In this document: positions 10,450 through 21,540 of the stretch, piece after piece
How the letters are laid out: each line of letters begins with the position of its first letter
Position numbering within the stretch: position 1 is the first letter of the stretch
From: Poronia punctata
Taxonomy: Eukaryota; Ascomycota; Sordariomycetes; Xylariales; Xylariaceae
Direction: 5' to 3'
Assembly (NCBI GenBank): GCA_022579005.1
Contig: MU401812.1
Location: forward strand, 1-28,376
Length of the DNA stretch: 28,376 bases
The notes under the pieces: generated by a model
What the model was told of the DNA's origin: nothing
Databases searched by the model: none
Seen by the model: the letters and a program-made list of their open reading frames with translations, nothing else
Program-made: the position numbers and the translations under genes

Positions 10450-12654
10450 ATTAGTTTTTAGAAAGGTTATTTAGCTACTTTGCTTGTTTTCTTTTTCTAA
10501 ACTTAAAAGTATATAAATTTAGCTGCTAACAAAAGTACTGCGTTTTTATAAGCAAGAAGTTTAAAATATTTACTAATACTTTTTTTTAGTTAAATATAGG
10601 TATATTTTGCTTTAAAGGTAGGTTTATTACTAACTATGTAGTTATAACTACTTTTATTTAGTTAAAATTGTTGCTTGCTAGTAAGTAACTTATTTTAGCA
10701 TATTTAAGCTTTTTTAAAAAATATTTTTTTAATATATTTTTATTATATGCAATTTTCTTAAGCTTGAGCTATAAAAGGTTGCTTTGCTTAATAGCAATGC
10801 TTAAAGCTATAGTAAAACGTTAGCTAAGCTAATTTATTATTTTTTAAATACTTTTATTTTAAAGCGTTTTTTTTAATAGTAAAGACTAAATTTTATTAAC
10901 AAGCTGCAGCTTTTTTTAACAAAGTAAGCTATAGCTATATTAGCTAGCCTTTATAAGTGCTACCTTTAAAGCTTTTTAGTATAGTATTAACTTTATTAAT
11001 AAAAGCTTATATATTTATATAAATAGTTTTAAATCTTTTATTTACTTAATTAAAACTTTTTAAATTTTTAAAATTCAGTATAAAAGTGCTAATATCCTTT
11101 TTTTTTAATCTTTATTTTTTAATTACTAAAATTGTTGCTAAATAGCAATATTAAGTTGTAATATAGGTATTTATTATTTTTAAGTAGTTTTTATAAACTT
11201 AATAGTTTTTATAAACTTATAGGTTTTAGTAGTTCTTATAAAGGACTATTATTATTATTAGCTAGGTTTTTTTAGGTTTTTTTTAAAGGCTCTTCCTTAC
11301 TATTTAGTTTATTACAGTTTTCATTTATATTTTAACTATTTATATAACATAGGAAATTAGGCTTTTTTAAAATAGTTAAAGTAATCTTTTAAATTGTTTA
11401 TTATTACTTATTTAGTTAAAAGTTAAACTAGAAACTATTAAGCTAAAACCTTTATAAATTAAATTTAAGGTTGATTAATTTTAAAAAGTGTATAACTAAT
11501 TAATTAAAAGTTAACTTATAATAATAAATTGCTATTTTTATAAAAGTTGTTAGCTTGGTTTAAGTTTTAAAACGGCTTTTAAAATTTAATTTTTTTTTAT
11601 ATAATATATTGATTTTAAATGTATATAGTTTAAATACTTACTAAGTAAGTTATAAGTGTGCTATTTTCTTTTTAGCATATATGCTAGTTGTGCTACTTAA
11701 ACTTATTTTTAAATTATAAGGTACGTTTGCTTTTATATAAAGTATGCTAGATTTTATGCAAGGTGCGCTAGATTTTATATAAAGTACGCTTGCTTTTAAT
11801 TTATTAAATATGCTTGTATTAAAGTTAATAGTAGCAGTATTACTAGCTTACTTTAAGCAATTTAAATAAATAAGTTCATTTTACTTATTATAGATTTTAT
11901 ATTAAATTTTATATTTGTTTAAAAATTGTTTACTTTTTTAATTTAATTTACTAAGTACTTAATAGTTTAATTAGTTCGCTTTTAAATCTGCTTTTAATTA
12001 AATACGTTTTGTTTTAAAGCTTATTATATTGCTTTATTATTATTTTATTTTTCAATATTTTTAGCGCTTATAGTATATAAATTATTTTATTAGTTTTGTT
12101 AAGGTTTAAGCGTTACTTAAAAATTAAGCAAATTATAATAATTTAATAAAGTTAATATATTAATAGTATTAATTATTTAAAACTTATAGCTTAATTTATT
12201 AACGTTGCTTATAATAAGGTTAGTATTGGCTTTATTGCTATTATTACTTATTTTATTTATTTAGCTTTAAGCTTAACTAAAGAAAATATATAAAAAATAA
12301 ATATATATAATAAATAAAAAGTAAAAGAAAATATTTAATATAAATTTTAAAAAAATAGGTGCTTTATATAATATTTATATAGTTTGCAAGTTTAAAATAA
12401 TAAGCAGTTTATAATATATAAAGTATAGCTAAGCGTTTTAATAAATTAAGCCCTAGCAAAAGTAACTATAAACGTTAGCGTTATAAAAGATTGCTTTATT
12501 TATAACCTAGATATAGTAGTATAAAAATAGCTTTAGCTATTTAAAAGAAAATTGTATAATTTTTAACTTATTTATAAGGTTTCTTTGCTTAAAGTAAAAA
12601 AGCGTAGCAAAAAGATGCAATAGTGTTAACATTAATTAAAAAGACTTTAAAAAA
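10450..12654 (-). pseudogene. Decayed 5' leader and gag region of element 1
   Basis: The region between the 5' LTR and the Lys-rich fragment is expected to hold the untranslated leader and gag. Stops occur at the density expected for AT-rich sequence in every frame, so no gag reading can be defended. It includes a 21-bp tandem repeat at 11721-11800, whose 7-codon period would be compatible with coding sequence. Confidence 0.35.
11721..11800. repeat. 21-bp tandem repeat, about 3.8 copies
   Basis: Units start at 11721, 11742, 11763 and 11784 with consensus GTRYGYTWGMTTTTATRYAAR. Adjacent units differ at a few positions, several of them C/T or G/A. The 21-bp period equals seven codons. On the minus strand one frame reads a repeating K-[SI]-x-R-T-L-[YH] heptad, with TAG in place of what would be Gln. 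This could be a repeat within a former gag or simply a minisatellite. Confidence 0.75.
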
Positions 12655-12975
12655 ATAACTTTAATTGTAATAAGGTTAGGAAGAATAACTAGTGCAAAGA
12701 CTAATATATGTCCTATGTTAACAATAAAATCTAAAGGTAAAGAACTAAAAACTAAAATATATAGTATAGTGTTGTTTATACTTATTTATATTTCTTTTAT
12801 TTTAAGGTTTTATTATAGCCTTTGCTTAAAGTTTAATTATAGCTATTATTTTTTGTTATAAGCTTTTAATAAAAAGGTAGTAAGTACGGTTTTATAACTA
12901 TTAAATTAATAGGTTTATTTTATATTTATAAAATTAATTAAATTAATATATATAAAAACTACTTTTTTATTATAA
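12655..12975 (-). repeat. 5' LTR remnant of element 1
   Basis: This aligns with 25661-25985 of the solo LTR over about 320 bp, with shared blocks such as ACTAAAATATATAGTATAGT and AAAGTTTAATTATAGCTATTA. Differences are mainly transitions. Similarity stops abruptly near 12975, where the solo LTR continues into unrelated sequence, so the outer part of this LTR is missing. Confidence 0.75.
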
Positions 12976-15789
12976 TCCTTTCTTTATAAAAGAAATTTGC
13001 TTTAAATTTAAAAATCTGCTGTTTTTTTATTAATTGCGCTTAAAATTAAAGAAGTAACGTAGCAAAAACGAATATATTTAAGCAATAAAAAGTTACTTTT
13101 AGTATACGCAATTAGTTAATTAGTAAAAGTCTTTAATTTTTACGTCTTTTTTAATTGCGTTAATAGGTAATTTTTAAAATATTTAACTTTAATTTAGGCT
13201 TATATAGTAAATAGTTTTATTAATTTAAAAGTACCTTGTTAAAAACTAAATATTTATATTTATTAAATATTTAAGGTTTTATATTGCTTTTTTTTTACTT
13301 ATAACATTAAATAAAATTTGTTTTTAACGTTATAAGTAGTTATTATTTTTATATAATTTTAAATAAGTATTTTCTTTTATAGCTTATAACTATTTTTTTA
13401 AACAAACTAAAGATTTTAGTTTTATTAAATAAGCTTTATAAAATTAATATAATTTAATAAGTATATTTTAAAAATTTAATACTAAGTACTATATATTATT
13501 TAAATCTTAACTTTTTTATATTACTTAATAAAATAGCTAACTATACTAAATTTAAAATAATAAGATTTGTTTAACTTTTTATTTTTTATTTTTTAATAAG
13601 TTATTAACTATTTTATTAAATAAGCAAAGTAGTTCTTGTTTTAAAAGCAAAGTATTTAAATATTTTTATAAAAAGTTAGCATAAAACTATTAGTTGCTTT
13701 TTTATATTAATAAAAAAATTAATTAAAATATATTATTTAGCTTGTTTTAAAAAGTCTAGTAATGCTTTTAAGTTATAAAATAGTTAAGTTTATTACTTAA
13801 ATAGTTAGTTTAAGTTTTAGTTTTTTTAATAAAGTATACTAAATTTTTAATTATAAAATCTAAGTTATAATAGTATTAATTAGCTTATATAATTATTTAA
13901 TTTTATACTTATTAAATAGCTTTATATACAGCTTTTATATACTATTATATTTAAGTAGCAAAGTTCTAAGCTTGTTGCTTAGTTACTTGCTTTATTAAAG
14001 TTAAATAAATAAGTTTTTTAGTTTTAAACTTTTAATTAAAACTTATTTTTATTAGTTTACTTATAATTACTTTTTTTAGTAATAGTTTGCTTAATAATTT
14101 ATATAGTATTAATATTTAAACTATATTTATTATTAATAATCTTTTAGCTTAATTATTTTAAAAGTAATTTATATAAAAATATAAACGTTGTTTAAAGTAT
14201 TAGTTTATTATTTTAGCTTATTTTGCTATTTGTTTATAAATTATAGCAGCAAAGTTTAGCTTAGTTTTATAAATTTTAAATAATTTATTTATAAAATTAA
14301 AAATAAACTATAGTTTTTAATTACTAGTAAAGCTTTTTAGCTATTTAAAAAAATAATATAGTTTTTAATAAAACATTTAAGCAGCATTTTAAGCTATTGC
14401 TATATTTTTATATAAAGTAGTTTAAAAAGCTTTAAATAGCGTATTTATAACTATAAAAGCGTTATTATATTTTTGCTTATTTTAAAAAAAACTTTTAAAG
14501 TTTATAATTAAATGTTACTATAAATATTTAAATACTAGCAATAAAGTTAATTTACTTAAAAACCTATTTTTTAAAACTTTTATAGCTTTATAAAAGCAAT
14601 TAGCTATATATTAGTTAATATTATTATATAGTTTTCTTTACTAGTAATGCTATATAATTAGCTTTTTTATTTTCTTACGTTTTAAGTAAGCAGTAGCTAG
14701 TTAAGTATGCGCTTTTTAAATTAATTTAGTTTAACAGTTATTAATATTTAAAACTACTAAATAATTTTTATATAGCAATAGTTTGCTTAATATAAACTAA
14801 TTTAATAGTTTTAGCTTTTAAGGTTTACTTTTTAAATCTTTTAAATTAAAGTTTATTTTATTAGCTTATATAAAAAAGTTTATTAAAATAACGCTAAATA
14901 TATTTAGTATTGTTTAGTTTTTTATTATATATATAATAAACCTTATAAGTGTTTTAAATAAGTTTTAAGCAATAAGTTTAAATAAAGCTATAATATATTA
15001 CTTATTTTTTTTCTTTTAAGCTTTTAAGTTTTCTTTTAAATATAATAAAATGTTAACTAAAGTATTTTTAAATTTTAGCTTATAAATAATAATAAAGTTG
15101 TACTAAAAAATAAGCTTTACTTATTTAGCTTAATAAAAATTAAGTACTTGCTTAACTATAAAGTACTTTAATTTAAAGTAGTTTATTAGTACTATAAAGA
15201 GCTTATAATTTTATAAACTTATTAATTTAGCTTTTTAGCACAATAGCGCTTTTATAATAGCTAACATTTTTTTATTATAAATTTTATAGTTAAGCTTTAT
15301 TTTATATAGTAACTTAAAATAAAAAGCAATAAGTTTTTAATTATTAAACAAGTAATTTTTTTATAAAAAAACACTTATAGCTACTTTATTAAATATATTT
15401 ATTTTTACTAATGTTTTAACTTTAAATAAAAAATAATAAAAAATAAAAGCTTTAATTAGCATAATTTAAAGTATATTAAATATATTTTAATATTTTTATA
15501 TTTATTTTTTTATTAATATAGCACTAGTTAAGTTATTTAATAGCTTTGCTATTTTTTTATAATTTTAAATAAATTGCTAATAAAAGTTGCAAAATTTTAA
15601 AAATAAGCAAATTTCCTTTAAGTTAGCTTTTTTTTTATTTATAAGTAAATTTTAATACTTTATAACTTTAACCTTTTTTTAGTTAACTTTAATACTTTTA
15701 GTACTTATAACAAATCTTAAAAACTTAGTTTTTATTATATAAAATTTGCATTTTTTAATATTAGCTTATAATTTTGCTTTTTATAAATA
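12976..15789 (-). pseudogene. Decayed RNase H / integrase region of element 2
   Basis: This is downstream (minus sense) of the element 2 reverse transcriptase, where Ty3/gypsy elements carry RNase H and integrase and then the 3' LTR. No individual motif was readable with confidence. A palindrome copy lies at 13242-13277. Positional assignment only. Confidence 0.35.
13242..13277. repeat. AAAACTAAATATTTA palindrome, copy 1
   Basis: The left arm AAAACTAAATATTTA (13242-13256) is followed by TATTTAT and then an imperfect right arm TAAATATTTAAGGTTTT. It is nearly identical to 16662-16698, exactly 3,420 bp away, including the central TATTTAT; in this copy the right arm carries a small AG/GG change. 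Confidence 0.6.
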
Positions 15790-16311
15790 GTTAAATATTT
15801 AAAATATATAATGTTAATATTTTAACTTATTATTTAAGTAAATTAAAATATTATTAATATATATAATATAAAATATGTTTAAATATTTATATAATATATT
15901 ATTAAAAAACTTTTAAAAAGTTGCTAGTTTATTAGTTAACTTAAAAAGTAAGACTTTAAATTTATAAGCACTATATCTAGTTCTAAAAGCAGTTAAAGTT
16001 TTATTTTTTTTAGCTATTTAAATTTTATAAAAAGCTTAATAAATATTTATTTTAGTATATATTTTAGCTTAAGCTAATTAAGTTAAAATCTTATTAATTA
16101 ATAAAAAAAAGTATTAGTTTTTTTAAGTTTATATATTTAATTTGCAATAGTTTATATATAGTTAAAAGAAATTGTTTTTTTAAGCAAAAAAAACAAAAGC
16201 AGCTTATAGTACTATAGTTAATTTAATAAAGCTTTTTTATAAGTTGTTTTAAATATAGTTATAATAGGTTTTAGCTTTTTTAAAAGTTATTTTATATAAA
16301 AAACTATATTT
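15790..16311 (-). pseudogene. Ty3/gypsy reverse transcriptase (element 2), RIP-inactivated
   Basis: From 16311 downward one minus-strand frame reads the Ty3/gypsy fingers and palm in order. It gives YYNYIQNNLQKSFIKLT (the family's ...IxEnLxKGFIrpS), AAFVFFAQKNN (A-P-V-x-F-v-K-K-D), LYINYCKLNIQT (LRLCVDYRxLNxxT), PLI-type FFLLINKILTQLAQAK, then IYTKINIYQAFYKI (motif A, Asp now AAT), TAFRTRYSAYKFKVLLFKLT (TAFRTRYGxYEFxVMPFGLT, with Gly to Ser and Pro to Leu), and ATFQKF. After a one-base shift the catalytic motif appears as YINNILIYLNN, with Asn codons at 15855-15850 where Asp-Asp is expected. Every stop in frame is TAA or TAG. The succession and spacing leave little doubt about family. The protein is dead at its catalytic aspartates. 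Confidence 0.92.
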
Positions 16312-17668
16312 TAAAAACTTAGGTTTTTTATTTATAATAATGTAGTAGTTTACTTTTATTTATTTTAATAATATTTTATTTAATAATGCTTTGCTAAAAA
16401 CATTTAAATGCTTATAGTATTAATTTAATATTGCTTTTTTTACTAAATTTTATAAGTTTTGCTAATTAAAAAAAAGCATTTTTTTTTATAATATTAAATA
16501 ATTTAGTTTATTTTATATTAAAAAAAATATAATATTTTGTTTTATTTTATTTAACTAATAGTGCAAAAGCTTTTATAATAAAAGTAAATATATAAAGTAG
16601 TTAATGCTTATACTAGCTATAGCAATTATATTTTAGCTAGTAAAGCTTATAAGTACTATTAAAAACTAAATATTTATATTTATTAAATATTTAGTTTTTT
16701 ATTCTTTTTTTAATTATATTTTAAAAAAAGTTTATAGTTTTTTTTATTTAAAATTTATTTTATTAAGTTATATTTTTACTATATTTAGTTTATACTTAAG
16801 TTTTTTTTTAAGCTTTAAAATGTTTTAATATTATAACTAGTTAGTTTAGCTTTATTTTTAGTAGTTAGTTAAATTTCTTTAGTTAAGTATATTATAACTT
16901 ATAAATATGTTTTTAAATTAAAAAAATAAACTTGTTTTTTTGTTTATAAGTTATTTATTTATTATATTACTTTTTATTTTCTTTATTTATTAAACAATTT
17001 TATTAATAAACGTTAGGTTAAGCTTTAAAATAAAAAGAAAAGTTACCTACTAAATTTATAGCAATTTTTAGTAGTTAGTATGCTAGTTTTTAATTATTAA
17101 AAAATAATAAATATTAATAGTATAAATTAACTAAAATATTATAATGCTAAAAAAACTTTTTTTTAATAATTATATTATGTTTTATATTAATAATAAAAAA
17201 TAATATATTTTATAAAACTTATTTTTAAATTTTTAAATAAGCTTATAAAGCTTAGTTAATTAATTATAATCTTTTATTATTATATTTAGCTACTAAAGTA
17301 AGCTTAAAGTTTTTAATTTTTTTAGCTTATAAGTATTTTAATATTTTAGCAATAAAACTTATATTTAGTAAAAAATATAAGTTTGCTTTTATATTTATAA
17401 AAGCTTTAATATTTAATATATATTTATTATTTATTATAGTATAATTAACTATTAAAAAATCTTTTTTAAAAAGGTTTTTTAAAAAGTTAAATAAAATATT
17501 TTAATATGTTTTTATTTTTAAAGCTAATATAATACTTTGCTTAAAATAACAGTTTAGTTTTTTAAGCTGCTTCTTTTTTTATTTTTTTAGTACTTTTATT
17601 TTTATAGCTTTAATTATAATTATGCTAACTTAAACAGCACTTAAATATTTAAATTTTGCTTTTTTAAA
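16312..17668 (-). pseudogene. Decayed protease / linker region of element 2
   Basis: The region lies between the Gag zinc knuckle and reverse transcriptase of element 2, where the retroviral-type aspartic protease is encoded in Ty3/gypsy elements. No D-T/S-G motif could be read. It includes the better palindrome copy (16662-16698) and a 12-bp inverted repeat, ATAACTTATAAA (16894-16905) with TTTATAAGTTAT (16943-16954). Confidence 0.35.
16662..16698. repeat. AAAACTAAATATTTA palindrome, copy 2
   Basis: Fifteen-base perfect arms, AAAACTAAATATTTA and TAAATATTTAGTTTT, flank a 7-base TATTTAT spacer. The same arm sequence recurs near 13242, at 25565-25580 and inverted at 26881-26896. Confidence 0.65.
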
Positions 17669-17710
17669 ATAATTGCTACTTTAATAGCTTTATTTATAAT
17701 AAGTAAAGCA
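17669..17710 (-). pseudogene. Gag CCHC zinc-knuckle remnant (element 2)
   Basis: Minus-strand codons read C-F-T-Y-Y-K-*-S-Y-*-S-S-N-Y. The first Cys is intact (TGC). Each later ligand position of the C-x2-C-x4-H-x4-C nucleocapsid knuckle is now TAT, exactly what TGT (Cys) and CAT (His) become after G to A or C to T change. Spacing is exact. The upstream minus-strand sequence (about 17720-17990) is rich in Lys and Gln (counting TAA/TAG as Gln), as expected for the basic Gag C-terminus. The reverse transcriptase of element 2 follows 1.4 kb downstream on the same strand. The knuckle is inferred from spacing, so chance is not excluded, but the context is right. Confidence 0.62.
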
Positions 17711-18939
17711 TTGTTTTTTTATAATTAATAGCTTAGCTTACTTAAAGTTAAGTTTAGCATATATAAATATTTTGCTTTTTTTAATTTTAAAGCAAAAAAT
17801 ACTATAATAGTTTATTTTTATTTTTTAATTACTAAATTTTTTAGTTTATTTTATAGTTTTAAGTTTAGCATTAAGTTATTTAAGTTTAACTAGTACTTTT
17901 TTTTAAATTTAAATTTTTTATTTTTAAGTAAGTTAACTTTTTATTTATTAATAAAGTTTTTATATTGCTAATAATTAAAAATCTAAGTATACTTATAATA
18001 CTATATAAAAATAATAATTAAGTTAATTTCTTTTAGTAAACAAAAAACATTTAAATAGTTTAAAACTTTATTATATATATTACGTTTAAACTTAAATAAA
18101 AAAATCTAAGCTTAGCTAGCTTATTTAGTAAACTAAATATTAAAATTATTAAATTTGTTTTTATTAGCTATTTTAAAATCTTAGTATTTAATTTAAGCTG
18201 TTTTATATTTATTTAAGTTATAATATTATTAGTATAAATAGTTTAACACCTTAGCTAATATTTTTAAAATTAGTTTTTTTTTTAAATAAAGCTATTAAGT
18301 CTTTAGCTATAGTTTTGCTTATTTAACTAGCAATATAGGTAATCTTGTTGCTATTATTAATAAAATAATTATAATTATATTTTAATTTCCTTTTTAATAA
18401 TATATACTAATATTTAAATTAAACTTTAAACTTTTTTTTTATTTTATTATTAGTAAAAATAAAAAGTAAGTTTATTTTTGCTATTTGTTTATTTTTTATT
18501 TTAAATTTACTAGATTTTAAAATAAATTAACAAAATTAGTTTATTAAAGCAATAACCGCTATAGTTATAATTTAGTTTTTTAAACCTATATAAGTTTTCT
18601 TTAATTTCTATGCTTTTTTTTGCTAAGCTATACTAGCAATATATTCTTTTTTAAAAATTTTAATTTTAAAAAGCTTAACTAAACTTAATAGCTTAAGCTT
18701 ATATTTTTAATATATTTTTTTTAAGTTTATTGCTATATTATATAAGTTTTTAACAATAAAAAGTACTACTTATAACGTTAACAATCTATGCTTAAATTTT
18801 TAATATATAGCTTTAAAATCTTTATTTACTATTTTAGTAAATCTTTTTTTATTTATTAGTTTTTAAAAATTTAAATATACTTAAATAGCATTAAAGGTTA
18901 TAGCTTTAAATAGTACTATAAAGGTTTGCTTTTTTTTTT
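17711..18939 (-). pseudogene. Decayed gag and 5' end region of element 2
   Basis: This is upstream (minus sense) of the zinc knuckle. Gag matrix/capsid sequence and a 5' LTR would be expected, but neither can be read. It ends at the sharp boundary of the next element at about 18940. Confidence 0.35.
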
Positions 18940-19039
18940 AGCTTAGGTTATAGGCCTATAAGGCCTTACCTATAACCTTACCTTTTATACTACACTTTTT
19001 ATATACATTTTGCAGCGCTAGCAGGTTAAAATTAATTTA
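18940..19039 (+). repeat. Split direct repeat A1 (left terminus)
   Basis: It matches 24663-24762 over exactly 100 bp without gaps. This copy retains more C and G (GGCCTATAAGGCCTTACC against AGCTTATAAAGCTTTACT). It contains a strong hairpin, AGGTTATAGG (18945-18954) with CCTATAACCT (18969-18978), around CCTATAAGGCCTTA. Sequence left of 18938 has no counterpart at 24660, so this is the left edge. Confidence 0.8.
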
Positions 19040-20700
19040 AAAGCAATATATTAATATAATAACGTTATATTATATATTAAATTGTTTTTTTTCAAGTTTA
19101 TTTACTTTTTTTTAATAGCTTTATTACTTATTATAATAGCTGCTGCAAAATTTATAAAAAGTAAATAGCTTATAAAAAATTTATATAAAAATATTAACTT
19201 TATTTAGTAAATTAAAAGCTAGCTAAGCTAAAAGGCTTAAACTAAACTGCTATAGCTTATAAATAATAATGTTTATATAAGCAAGTTTTAGCTATTAGTT
19301 ATTTTAAGCTTAATTAAACTACTAACTTAGCTAAAAGTGCTTAATATACTAATAAAGCAGGTAATAATTAACTTAGCTAAAGCTTTAGCTTAAGTAAATA
19401 AAAACTTAAAGTATTATAAATAACTAGTTTATATTTGCTGCTTTAAACGCTTTAAGCAATTTAAAGCTAAAAAAGTATAATTAGCTATGCTAACTTATAT
19501 TTTAAGTATATTATAAGCTTAAAACTAACTTAGCTTTAATTAGTTACTAAATAAGATTTATAAGTACTTTTTTATTATTATTATAACTACAAAAAAGGTT
19601 TTTAGTATTAACTTTAAATACGTTTAAAGCATTTATTAAAATAAACTTAACTTAGCTAACTTAATTAACTTTTAAGTTAAAACATATAACGCGTTTTTAA
19701 TATTTTAACTATATGCTAACTAGCAAATAAGCATAGTTATAATAGTTATTTTTATAGCAAAACTTAAAGCTTATAATATAAATATTAGTATTTAAGCATA
19801 TTGTTTTATAATTTATATAGCAATATACGCTTGCTTTTTTATAAAGCATTTTAAAGTTATTTAAGTAATAAACAATTTTAGCTAACATATTTTTAAGCTA
19901 TTAATAATATATAAACTTTAAGCTATTATTATATTTATAATAATATAAATAAAGTTTATTAACGTAAGCTTTTATAATATAAAACTTTAAGCTAAGCAAA
20001 ATGCTAGTTAAAAATAATATCTTTATTACTATATATGCTAAAGCAATTACTTTAATTAAGCACTACTTTTAATAGCTTATTATTAAGCTATAAAACTTAT
20101 ATTTAATAAAATAAAAGTAAATATAACTTAGTAAAAATATGCTATTGCTACTTTCATATTTATAGCTATTATAAGTTTAAATTATATAAGTCCTTTGCTT
20201 GCTTTAAAAAAATTAAAATAGCATAGCTAAAAATAAACTATTTTTTAGCTAGTTTTTAAACGTTAATAACTTAAAACTAAAGCTGCTTTTAATTTAAAAG
20301 CGCTTTTTTAAAAAAAGACTAAAGTATTATAAGCTAAATTAGCAAGCTATGCTTTATACTAGCTTAATTAGCGCGTAATATAATTTTTTTTTTTACTTTT
20401 AACTTAAAAGGCCTTTTATTAGTTAACCTTTTTTTGCTTTTAAATATATATACTTAAAAGCTTAGCTTTTTTTAGTATTTTAGCAACTTAAAACTAATAA
20501 TAAGCAAAATTTTATATTTTAAAGCTTTACTTAGCTTAGTATTGTTTTTAAAACTAGTTTAGTTAAAAAACTTTTATTTTATAAATAATAACTATATAGT
20601 TATTAAGTAGCAAATTACTATAAACTTAGCTTTTAAAAAAATTATAAAAGTTTTATTTTATATAAAGCTTTTAACTTTACTACTTAGTTTAGTTTTTAAG
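19040..20700 (+). pseudogene. Decayed first ORF region (possible gag) of the YR element
   Basis: This plus-strand stretch precedes the reverse transcriptase. DIRS/Ngaro elements place a gag-like ORF here. The sequence is richer in A-containing Lys/Asn codons on the plus strand than on the minus, consistent with plus-strand coding, but no CCHC knuckle or other landmark was read. Confidence 0.35.
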
Positions 20701-21540
20701 TTTAATAAAAGCTATTAGCATATATATTACTTTTTTTGCTTTAATAAATAATTAGTTAATAACTATATTTTAGCTAAATATAGCATATTAAAATATATTA
20801 TAATTTTAAACATTTTTAACTTAGTTTAATAAGCTAGCTATAATATATACTTTATTAAAAAAGATTTAAAAAACGCTTTTTAGCTTATATTAATTACGTT
20901 GCTATAGCGCTAGCTACTTACCTTTTAATAAAAAAAACGTTTTTATATAAAAAACTGCTTGCTTTTTAAGCTTTGTTTAGCTTTTTTTTTATTTAACTTT
21001 TTTATAAAAAGCTTTTATTAAATACTATAAACTTTATTATTTTAGCTTAGTATTATATATTATTTTAATAACTTTATTTTTATTATTTTAAAAGCAATAG
21101 CGCGCTATGCGCTTAAAGTATATACTACGTACTTTTTTTTTACTTAAGCCTTTAGCCTTTTTTTAATAATAAAAAGAATATTAAAAGCACTTATATTAAA
21201 ATACTTAGCATTATAGTTAATTTAATATTAATAACTAAGCTTTTATTAAATATAAAGCTTTAAAAAGCAAACTACTTAATATTTTTTGCTTTATTATAAC
21301 TTTTAGTTATAAAAAACAAGCTTAAGTTTTTAATAAGCTACTTTTTTTTTACTTATTAATTATATTTATTAAAAAAGCTTTTTTAATTAACTTATAGTAG
21401 TTATTATAACTTTTTTAAAGCTGTTAGCTATATACTTTGCTTTTAATAATATAAGCAAAGTTAAAATAGTAAAAAAACTTAATTAAAACGTTTAATAGGT
21501 CTTTTATGCTTTTAATAAATAATTGCTTAATGTTTTACTT
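20701..21540 (+). pseudogene. DIRS/Ngaro-type reverse transcriptase, RIP-inactivated
   Basis: A single plus-strand frame (codons in phase with 20863) runs through the whole domain without an indel. It shows VNNYI near 20755 (the S-V-N-D-x-I motif typical of this group), DLKNAF at 20863-20880 (motif A, catalytic Asp preserved), LLTF, then KKRFYIKNCLLFKLCLAF. The latter keeps the spacing of the F-Y-x-x-x-C-L-P-F-G-L-R-S-A-P segment (Pro to Leu, Gly to Lys). Next comes motif C as YYFNNF at 21058-21075, where Y-L-D-D is expected and both Asp codons are AAT/AAC, and then LKYLALQL (21199-21222; family ...EFLGxxxD). The first residue of motif A to motif C is 68 codons, normal for reverse transcriptases. 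Stops are all TAA or TAG. The FYxxxCLPFGLRSAP-like segment and the VND motif favour DIRS/Ngaro over Ty3/gypsy. RNase H should follow but was not read. Confidence 0.85.

Larger units (their letters stand above)
5190..12975 (-). mobile_element. Ty3/gypsy LTR retrotransposon relic (element 1), LTRs truncated
   Basis: The element lies on the minus strand between two LTR fragments that match opposite ends of the solo LTR at 25654-26391. Positions 5190-5396 match its right part and 12655-12975 its left part, the arrangement expected when the outer portions of both LTRs have been lost. The internal region is about 7.3 kb, within the range of fungal Ty3/gypsy elements. Reverse transcriptase and RNase H are readable at 7630-8277 on the minus strand, so the 5' LTR is the one at 12655-12975. 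Gag should lie around 10.2-12.3 kb and integrase around 5.5-7.5 kb, but neither could be proved. No primer-binding site was recognised. Confidence 0.75.
12976..18939 (-). mobile_element. Second Ty3/gypsy retrotransposon relic (element 2), termini not located
   Basis: A minus-strand Gag zinc knuckle (17710-17669) followed 1.4 kb downstream by a Ty3/gypsy reverse transcriptase (16311 to about 15790) defines a second element. Its reverse transcriptase sequence differs from that of element 1. The gene order (Gag knuckle, then reverse transcriptase with room for protease between) fits Ty3/gypsy. LTRs could not be found by eye. The right end may be cut by the element starting at 18940, and the left end abuts the truncated 5' LTR of element 1. 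The limits given are those of the neighbouring elements, not measured ends. Confidence 0.65.

Noticed and set aside
14090..14150. About 30 bp resembling the element 1 reverse transcriptase region near 8130-8160
   Set aside because: The similarity is short, AT-rich and does not extend on either side; the flanking frames do not give RT motifs.
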